This document shows positions 14,167-19,035 of a DNA stretch of 19,035 nt, piece after piece. How positions within the stretch are numbered: position 1 is the stretch's first letter; the number at the start of each line of letters is the position of its first letter. The DNA is from JBLHKS01 sp047620505. GTDB taxonomy: Bacteria; Verrucomicrobiota; Verrucomicrobiia; Verrucomicrobiales; DEV007. The translations under genes and the position numbers were made by a program. The notes under the pieces are model-generated. The model ran no database searches and was not told the origin of the DNA. It saw nothing but the letters and a program-made list of their open reading frames with translations. The stretch is taken from contig JBLHKS010000140.1 in the NCBI GenBank assembly GCA_047620505.1, positions 1 to 19,035 on the forward strand, given 5' to 3'.

Positions 14167-15156
14167 ATGAATCACGAACCTATTAAGATTGGCGTCATTG
14201 GCCTTGGCCGATTCGGCCGTTTGCACGCGCTCACGCTCGCCGGTTTGGCCGAGGCTGATTTGACCGGCCTCGTTGGTCGTCGACAGGCGAGCCTCGACGC
14301 GTTAGCCGAGGAAATCCCCGGCGTTCCTGGCTGGACGAATCTGGAGCAGGCGATTGCCGAGTGCGAAGCCGAAGCCTGGGTCGTTGCCTGCACGACGGCG
14401 TCTCACGTGCCGATCGCGAAGACCTTGCTCGAAGCGGGCAAGACGGTTCTGCTAGAGAAACCGATCGCCGATAATTTGAGCGAAGCAGAGAGCCTGCGTT
14501 CCCTGGTCCGCGAGGATTCAAGCAATCTCATGATCGGCCATATCGTCTTGTTCAACAGCGAGTTTCAAGAACTCCGGGAACAGGTCGCTCAGCGCGGGCC
14601 TATCGCGTACATCGACAACGTTCGGCATCGCCCGGCGAGCATCATTGGACAATTCAGCGGCGAAAATCCGCTCCATTCCGTGATGGTTCACGACCTCTAT
14701 TCTGTGCAGGTGTTAGTGGATCGTGCTGAGCCGATCCACTTCAGCGCTCAATATCATCGAACGGCTAACGGCGATGTGGACCTCGCTCTAGCTCAGCTCA
14801 AGTGGGAACACGGGCCAGTCGCGTCGTTCGCTTCTTCCTATCTGACTCCTTCCGGGATGCCGCCGCGAGGAATCGACCGCACCGAGGTTTTCGGCGATGG
14901 TTGGTCAGCGCGGATGGAGCCCAATCCACGGCCGATTCAAGTGTGGGCTGACGAGGCAGAGTGGCCGCTCGCACTCGAAATTCGCGCCGCAGCTTCGGGC
15001 CCAACTGGAATGATGGCCGAAGAACTCCGCTGCTTCTCCCGAGTCGCTCGCGGTATGCAGGCCGTTCCGGTCGGAGCCACTTTTGCCGATGCGATCCAGG
15101 TTCAACGATGGATGGACGCGTTGGAATCGAGCGCCAACGAGTCTTCGCCGAAGTAG
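14167..15156 (+). CDS. Gfo/Idh/MocA-family NAD(P)-dependent oxidoreductase
   Basis: The 329-residue product has the Rossmann motif GVIGLGRFGRLH at residues 9-20 and the family signature LLEKPIA at 95-101 (Lys98 catalytic). The second domain follows, with HSVMVHDLYSVQVL supplying the D-x-x-x-x/H region found near the active site of related sugar or inositol dehydrogenases. The start at 14167 is the methionine directly before the first strand; the open frame upstream overlaps the phosphatase. It is cytosolic, with a probable sugar or polyol substrate that cannot be specified. Confidence 0.9.
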   Translation: MNHEPIKIGVIGLGRFGRLHALTLAGLAEADLTGLVGRRQASLDALAEEIPGVPGWTNLEQAIAECEAEAWVVACTTASHVPIAKTLLEAGKTVLLEKPIADNLSEAESLRSLVREDSSNLMIGHIVLFNSEFQELREQVAQRGPIAYIDNVRHRPASIIGQFSGENPLHSVMVHDLYSVQVLVDRAEPIHFSAQYHRTANGDVDLALAQLKWEHGPVASFASSYLTPSGMPPRGIDRTEVFGDGWSARMEPNPRPIQVWADEAEWPLALEIRAAASGPTGMMAEELRCFSRVARGMQAVPVGATFADAIQVQRWMDALESSANESSPK

Positions 15157-15172
15157 AAATCGTTCGGCGACG

Positions 15173-16243
15173 TCAAGCGATACCGAATTCCGCCCGTAAC
15201 AATTCAGCAGCTGCTGCCTCGTTTCGAAGCTTGGCATAAGCTTCGTCGACCGGCACATCCGCGCCTGATCCCGGTGCGAAGCCGCAATCCGGATTGAGCG
15301 TGATTCGAGCCGGATCAATCACCTTAGCTGCCTGCCGAACCCGCTCGGCAATTGTTTCTGCCGAATCAATCTTGCCGGGAGTCACGTCGACGCAGCCGAG
15401 GCCGATTTCCAGATCTTCACGCAGGTTTTTGAGCACCTCGAAATCGCCAGCGCCAGGTGTGGTGAACTCCATCGTCAGGTGATGAACTTTAAGCCGGTTG
15501 AGCTGGTTGATGATCGCGTCAAAGCCGCCTTTGTGGCCGACGTCTCCGCGAGCTCGGCCGCCAGCGCGACGGCAAAGGTGCTCGGCGAATTTCGCGTCGC
15601 CAGTCCCGTCGATCACGTCGTTGACGACCTCCGCGGCGAAGTCGGCGGCTTTGACAGGATCGTCGTAACTGGCGCGGACTTCAGGATCGACGAAGAGGCA
15701 AAGGTGCGGATCATCAATCTGGATAACGTCGGCACCAGCGGCGATGAGGAGTTCGACTTCGCGGCGAAGAATTGGAACGCAGTCGCGGACGAAATCGTCT
15801 CGTTTCGGATACGCATTTTTGGACTTGTCAGGATCCCACATCCGCTCGCCAAGCAGCGCGGGGGACGGCAACGTCGCTTTGATTTTTTTCGTCGTGATCG
15901 ATTGGACGAATTCGATTTCACGCGCGATGAAGCCCGGCGTTTTCGGCGCGAGTTTGTCGACGACCACGGTCATAGGCCGACCATCGGCCGTGCGGCTGAG
16001 TTCAAAACCATGAGCGAGTTCCGCGATCACGCCGATGTAGGATTTCCGCCGCCACTCGCCGTCCGTGACGACGTCGATCCCGGCTTGTTCCTGAAGCGCA
16101 ACGACGAATCTGATCGCCGAGTCGAGTCGAGTTTGGTAGTCCGATTCTGAAACGACATCGTCGCCAAAGATGAGGTCTTTGACGTAAGCGGGCCGTGGCA
16201 TCGAGCCGACGACAGAGGTGGGAAAGAGGGTCGACGAGTTCAT
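15173..16243 (-). CDS. Cobalamin-independent methionine synthase C-terminal-type methyltransferase
   Basis: The 356-residue product corresponds to the catalytic C-terminal barrel of MetE without the N-terminal half, as in archaeal MetE and the many stand-alone paralogues. Visible features are SVVGSMPRP near the N-terminus, VTDGEWRRKSY, VIQIDDP, and a full set of zinc ligands by motif: His222 and Cys224 (EHLCRR), Glu259 (LTMEF) and Cys320 (NPDCGF). It would transfer a methyl group to a thiol such as homocysteine; the methyl donor is unclear. It converges with the oxidoreductase gene (16-bp gap) and diverges from the rhodanese gene. One AGCAGCTGCT palindrome lies in its last codons. Confidence 0.9.
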   Translation of the reverse strand: MNSSTLFPTSVVGSMPRPAYVKDLIFGDDVVSESDYQTRLDSAIRFVVALQEQAGIDVVTDGEWRRKSYIGVIAELAHGFELSRTADGRPMTVVVDKLAPKTPGFIAREIEFVQSITTKKIKATLPSPALLGERMWDPDKSKNAYPKRDDFVRDCVPILRREVELLIAAGADVIQIDDPHLCLFVDPEVRASYDDPVKAADFAAEVVNDVIDGTGDAKFAEHLCRRAGGRARGDVGHKGGFDAIINQLNRLKVHHLTMEFTTPGAGDFEVLKNLREDLEIGLGCVDVTPGKIDSAETIAERVRQAAKVIDPARITLNPDCGFAPGSGADVPVDEAYAKLRNEAAAAELLRAEFGIA

Positions 16244-16339
16244 GACTGGATTTCAATCAGCATGAGGAGGGTCGCCGCCAAACGCAATCCTCATTTTGAC
16301 TCTCTTGACGAATGGCCGGCGCGGACCGAAACGATACCT

Positions 16340-16729
16340 ATGAAGATTTTTTCAGCTGCTACCATTTTGTTGTTTCTCACGTCGCTTTCGGCGCACGCAG
16401 AGCCGGAAATCAGCGACGTAACCGTCGAAAAAGCCGCTCAATTGCTGGCGAAGGAGTCTGAGCAGCTGCTGGTTCTGGACATCCGCACGGCTCAAGAATT
16501 CGAACAGGGCCACATCGCTTCGGCGACGAATCTGGATTTTTATGGGGCGGGGTTTGGCGACGAACTCGCGAAACTGGACAAATCGAAGCCTTACCTGGTT
16601 CACTGTCGTTCAGGTGGTCGAAGCGCGAAGGCCCTGGTGAAAATGCGGGAACTCGGGTTTCAGAAAGTGCTCCACCTGAACGCTGGATTCAACGGCTGGC
16701 TGGCGGCCGGGAAGCCGGTTAAAAAATAG
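16340..16729 (+). CDS. Exported single-domain rhodanese
   Basis: The 129-residue product starts at ATG 16340, which opens a signal peptide (KIFSAATILLFLTSLSAHA). The rhodanese domain shows VLDIRTAQEFEQGHI, the active-site loop HCRSGGRS with catalytic Cys89, and the closing AGFNGWLAAGKPV. It would act as a periplasmic sulfurtransferase or persulfide carrier. The open frame extends upstream to 16262, but without a signal sequence. It is divergent from the methyltransferase gene. An AGCAGCTGCT palindrome sits at 16461-16470 inside SEQLL. Confidence 0.92.
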   Translation: MKIFSAATILLFLTSLSAHAEPEISDVTVEKAAQLLAKESEQLLVLDIRTAQEFEQGHIASATNLDFYGAGFGDELAKLDKSKPYLVHCRSGGRSAKALVKMRELGFQKVLHLNAGFNGWLAAGKPVKK

Positions 16730-16746
16730 GAACGCCTAAATCCAGC

Positions 16747-17427
16747 TTAGTTCTTGAGCTTCGCCAAGCGGGCTGAGATTTCCTTCGCTGACCTTTCTGC
16801 CTTCGCAACTTCGGCGGCGGCCATCTGCGATTTGATCGCCGCCAGTTGTTTTTCAGCGGCCTCGCCTTTTCTTGGCAACACAACCAAAGTCCAGGCATAA
16901 GCCTCGACGAGGTCATTTTCAGCTCCCCTCCCCGTCGCCAAGCGATTCGCCAGAATGAACTGCGATCCTGCGTCGTTCAATTCGGCTGCATCACGATACC
17001 ATTTTGTAGCCTGGATCTGATCAGCCTCGACACCTTTGCCGACTGAATACATGTAGCCCAGATTGTATTTTGCGTGTGCGCTGTTCTGGGCCGCGGCCTT
17101 TCCAAACCACTTGATTGCTTCAACGTAGTCGATCTCGACGCCCTTTCCGTTGGTGAGCATCACGCCCAGCATGCTCTGGCCGCGCGCATCGTTTTGAGCG
17201 GCGAGCCGACGAAACCATTTTACTGCTTCCTCTTGGTTTTTTTCCGTCCCTTTGCCTGAGGCGTAGAGCTTAGCGAGTTCGTATTGCGCGTCTAAATCTC
17301 CAGCTTCGGCCTCGATTTTCGTCTCCCGAAATGCTTTAGCTTGATCGCCTTCGGTTTGGCCAAAAACTAATAGCTGAGTCAGTATAAAAACTGATGTGAT
17401 TGCTAAAAACTGTGTTGTTCGGTTCAT
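16747..17427 (-). CDS. Exported Sel1-repeat protein
   Basis: The 226-residue product starts at ATG 17427, opening a signal peptide (TTQFLAITSVFILTQLLVFG); the frame is open 15 codons upstream but overlaps the preceding gene. Four Sel1-type alpha/alpha repeats follow at ~36-residue spacing: AQYELAKLYASGKG, GQSMLGVMLTNGKG, AKYNLGYMYSVGKG and SQFILANRLATGRG, each followed by a helix with A..W(F/Y/T). A coiled C-terminal helix ends the protein. Such proteins act as periplasmic adaptors. It lies 7 bp downstream of the DUF1080 gene on the same strand, so the two form an operon. Confidence 0.9.
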   Translation of the reverse strand: MNRTTQFLAITSVFILTQLLVFGQTEGDQAKAFRETKIEAEAGDLDAQYELAKLYASGKGTEKNQEEAVKWFRRLAAQNDARGQSMLGVMLTNGKGVEIDYVEAIKWFGKAAAQNSAHAKYNLGYMYSVGKGVEADQIQATKWYRDAAELNDAGSQFILANRLATGRGAENDLVEAYAWTLVVLPRKGEAAEKQLAAIKSQMAAAEVAKAERSAKEISARLAKLKN

Positions 17428-17434
17428 CGCTACA

Positions 17435-18520
17435 TTAATCCAGGTTCCGGATTTCAATCTGCTCGAAAACATAAGCTGGGCCGGTCGAATTGGACTGCAA
17501 AGCGATCGCTCCGCCGGCTGGATCGTATGCTTTTTTGGCTCCTGTCGACGGATCGTGCCGCATAATTTCCCGGCCGTCAGCGGTCACGAGGATTTCCGAT
17601 TCTGTGACGCGAATGATCAGCTCGAACGTCTCTTTCTGACCGAGGAGCGGCTTTTTCACCGACTTGATATCGTAAATCGTGCCCGTCTGATTTTTGAGCA
17701 CATTGGAATTAGCAAGATTGATCTCAACCCCTCCGTCTTCCTTTCCAATCGGGACGTGGAAGAAGAAACCAGAATTCGCGGAACCCGCTTCATCCACATG
17801 TACTCGAATCCGAACTTCGAAGCTATGAAAGACATCTGGCGCGTCATCTTCTCCTGTGTAGAAAAGCATTCCGGATTCGCTGTCCGATGGTTTTTGGGCA
17901 CGAATTCCGCGTTCGACGATCTGGAACGCAGCTGGCGTGCTGGTTCGCCAACCAGAAAGGCTCTTGCCGTCCAGAATCGTTGCCCAGCCGTCCTTGGTCT
18001 CAGCTGCAACGCTCGAACCCTCGGCTAACGACTCGCGGAGCTTTCGAACGGCCAGGGCGTCTTGAATTTTTCGTTCCTTTGTCAGGGTGGTTTCCAGCTT
18101 CTGCAATTCTCCGGCGAACTTCGCCGTCAGCGCTTTTCCAACCGCTTCCTGCTCACTGTCGAGCTTTGCGTTTTGCGATCTCCACGCCTCGCGGTATCGC
18201 TTCATTTTTACGTGGGCGTTTTCGTCGTTGTCGGAAACAGCGGCGTTTTCATCGAGATATTTTCGCTCCGCCTGAATCGCGGTGACCAGATCGAGATCCC
18301 CGGCTTCGATGGCCATTTCTTCATCGCGCGCCAACGCCAGATCCAGTTGGCCGTTCAGCTGGCCCAGCTTTTCTGCGAAGGGCGACTCCACCACGGACTT
18401 GCGTTCGGCCTGGTAGGCCTGAGCAGCTGCTATCCGGGGATCAGGCGACGCAGCGTCTTGAGCACGAAGTGCGGAGATCGCGATAAGCGTGACTAAAGTA
18501 GTGAGCAGTCGGATGTTCAT
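17435..18520 (-). CDS. Secreted DUF1080 (3-keto-disaccharide hydrolase-like) protein with coiled-coil N-terminus
   Basis: The 361-residue product starts at ATG 18520 with a signal peptide (RLLTTLVTLIAISALRA). Residues about 30-170 are charged, Ala/Leu/Glu-rich coiled coil (YREAWRSQNAKLDSEQEAV, ELQKLETTLTKERKIQD). The C-terminal half is the DUF1080 jelly-roll fold: WATILDGKSLSGWRT, the GMLFYTGE strand, SGFFFHVP, GTIYDI, and the closing GAIALQSNSTGPAYVFEQIE. This family is expanded in Verrucomicrobiota and Planctomycetota and linked to carbohydrate turnover; the coiled-coil half plus DUF1080 is a common arrangement there. It is first in an operon with the Sel1 gene. Confidence 0.92.
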   Translation of the reverse strand: MNIRLLTTLVTLIAISALRAQDAASPDPRIAAAQAYQAERKSVVESPFAEKLGQLNGQLDLALARDEEMAIEAGDLDLVTAIQAERKYLDENAAVSDNDENAHVKMKRYREAWRSQNAKLDSEQEAVGKALTAKFAGELQKLETTLTKERKIQDALAVRKLRESLAEGSSVAAETKDGWATILDGKSLSGWRTSTPAAFQIVERGIRAQKPSDSESGMLFYTGEDDAPDVFHSFEVRIRVHVDEAGSANSGFFFHVPIGKEDGGVEINLANSNVLKNQTGTIYDIKSVKKPLLGQKETFELIIRVTESEILVTADGREIMRHDPSTGAKKAYDPAGGAIALQSNSTGPAYVFEQIEIRNLD

Positions 18521-18671
18521 GACTCGATGACTGAGTGTATTCTGACCCCAATTTCAGCAGTGGCAACCCCATGGGGCGCGAATGTAAGTGACGCGGTTGG
18601 CGGTGCTCAGGCTGGATTTGGCCCGGCTTACTCGTTCAGGCTTGTTCGGAATCCAGACCATCTTTCCGCAT

Positions 18672-18785
18672 TCAGATCTCAAACAACCGAACGGCGATCG
18701 TTTCCTCCTTGGTCAGCACGTCCATCTCCAGCAGTAGCCGGAACGCAGGTCTACGCGGATCGGCCGGCTGCCGTCCGCCCAGCAC
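18672..18785 (-). pseudogene. Possible coding remnant, unrecognised
   Basis: On the minus strand a GTG at 18785 opens a 37-residue frame, including PAFRLLLEMDVLTKEETIAV, that ends in TGA at 18672-18674. It reads like a real protein end, but the frame upstream is closed by a stop, so it is truncated or frameshifted. The remaining part of 18521-18849 shows nothing I can support; a plus-strand open frame at 18527-18838 has no protein-like pattern. Confidence 0.25.
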
Positions 18786-18849
18786 ATCCTGGAACTGCGC
18801 TTGCCCTTATTCGCCAGAGTCATCCAGACATCTGGTAGAAAGCCTCTGA

Positions 18850-19035
18850 CTACAAAGCCTTGTCAGCGGCCCGCTCAATGTCGCCGGCGCGGCGATTGGG
18901 ACTTTGCTTCGGAAGGAGCAGTTTTGAAAGGTTTCCCGGTGTCAGTTTCGCGAGCGAATCAAGCGAATTCTGGAGTTTGAAAATGCAGCTGATCCGTGCG
19001 TGGGTTTGTGTGAATCGGCTATCGTAGATGTCCAG
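18850..19035 (-). CDS. C-terminal end of an unrecognised minus-strand gene (5' outside window)
   Basis: The minus frame is open from the window edge to a TAG at 18850-18852, giving 61 residues with ordinary composition (FKLQNSLDSLAKLTPGNLSK, ending ERAADKAL). No motif is recognised. The plausible composition and lack of stops support coding, but the stretch is too short to be sure. Confidence 0.45.
   Translation of the reverse strand: MDIYDSRFTQTHARISCIFKLQNSLDSLAKLTPGNLSKLLLPKQSPNRRAGDIERAADKAL

Larger units (their letters stand above)
1270..18431. repeat. Interspersed palindrome family AGCAGCTGCT, 12 perfect copies
   Basis: Copies start at 1270, 2439, 5393, 7748, 9799, 10738, 12349, 13203, 14151, 15206, 16461 and 18422. 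The flanks are C or G before and mostly G after. Seven copies in plus-strand genes read (E/Q)-Q-L-L in the same frame, two in minus-strand genes fall in alanine-coding frames, and three are intergenic. Gaps between copies range from about 850 to 2950 bp. About half of all CAGCTG hexamers in the window lie inside this 10-mer. Confidence 0.9.

Noticed and set aside
15479..16150. 223-codon plus-strand open frame opposite the methyltransferase
   Set aside because: The minus strand encodes a full MetE-type domain with all zinc ligands; this frame has no recognisable pattern.
10453..17510. HIP1-like GCGATCGC octamers
   Set aside because: Only a couple of copies were seen (near 10453 and 17503), far from the enrichment shown by AGCAGCTGCT.
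17396..18028. 210-codon plus-strand open frame opposite the DUF1080 gene
   Set aside because: Shadow of a gene with clear DUF1080 motifs and signal peptide on the minus strand.
18527..18838. 103-codon plus-strand open frame in the right-hand gap
   Set aside because: No domain, signal peptide or ribosome-binding site; the minus strand reads more like protein in this stretch.
1..19035. CRISPR array, tRNA or rRNA genes, intact insertion sequences
   Set aside because: No spaced short-repeat array, cloverleaf-type sequence, rRNA core or transposase with terminal inverted repeats was seen.

Overview
The window looks like a GC-rich chromosomal stretch from a member of the PVC group, most likely Verrucomicrobiota. 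This is inferred from family content: a secreted DUF1080 protein with an N-terminal coiled coil, an SHD1-type C-terminal module, a CPPED1-like phosphatase, a secreted single-haem protein, an Rpn/DUF4351-type nuclease tail and weak Shine-Dalgarno use. TGA is an ordinary stop here (for example at 7054, 9245, 10868 and 14147).

Layout. 1-6406 holds the tail of an Rpn/DUF4351-type gene followed by an imperfect tandem duplication of a kinase locus. Unit A (504-3646) contains a secreted protein built from eight ~39-residue 'DVY' repeats, overlapping by 4 bp a HAMP histidine kinase broken by one extra G. Unit B (3647-6406) keeps remnants of the same upstream region but has an intact CHASE-PAS kinase with nearly the same catalytic end. 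6626-9245 is a same-strand phosphorelay cluster: two Rcp1-like receivers, a receiver-kinase hybrid and a final receiver. 9246-9531 looks like decayed coding DNA. 9591-10868 is a secreted cytochrome-like protein.

The most striking part is 10945-13122. Two minus-strand genes that standard gene calling would split or miss each carry one in-frame TGA exactly at the first cysteine of a redox/metal CxxC motif. One is a 106-residue exported heavy-metal-associated-like protein (U-N-G-C, Sec35). The other is a 226-residue exported thioredoxin-like protein with U-G-P-C (Sec59) and an SHD1-like tail. Both reading frames continue sensibly after the TGA, both have a possible stem-loop at bacterial SECIS distance sharing the 8-mer CAGTTCGG, and both end in hairpin terminators. 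They are proposed selenoproteins. Between them lie two small triple-helix membrane proteins.

13260-18520 contains a CPPED1-like phosphatase, a Gfo/Idh/MocA oxidoreductase, a MetE C-terminal-type methyltransferase, an exported rhodanese, a Sel1-repeat protein and a DUF1080 protein. The right end has a possible coding remnant and the C-terminus of an unrecognised minus-strand gene.

Overlaid on all this, the 10-bp perfect palindrome AGCAGCTGCT occurs 12 times (about 0.02 expected by chance in uniform sequence), in genes on both strands, in different reading frames and in three intergenic gaps, never closer than ~850 bp. It resembles a genome-wide iterated palindrome such as cyanobacterial HIP1, though I do not recognise this particular sequence as a described element.
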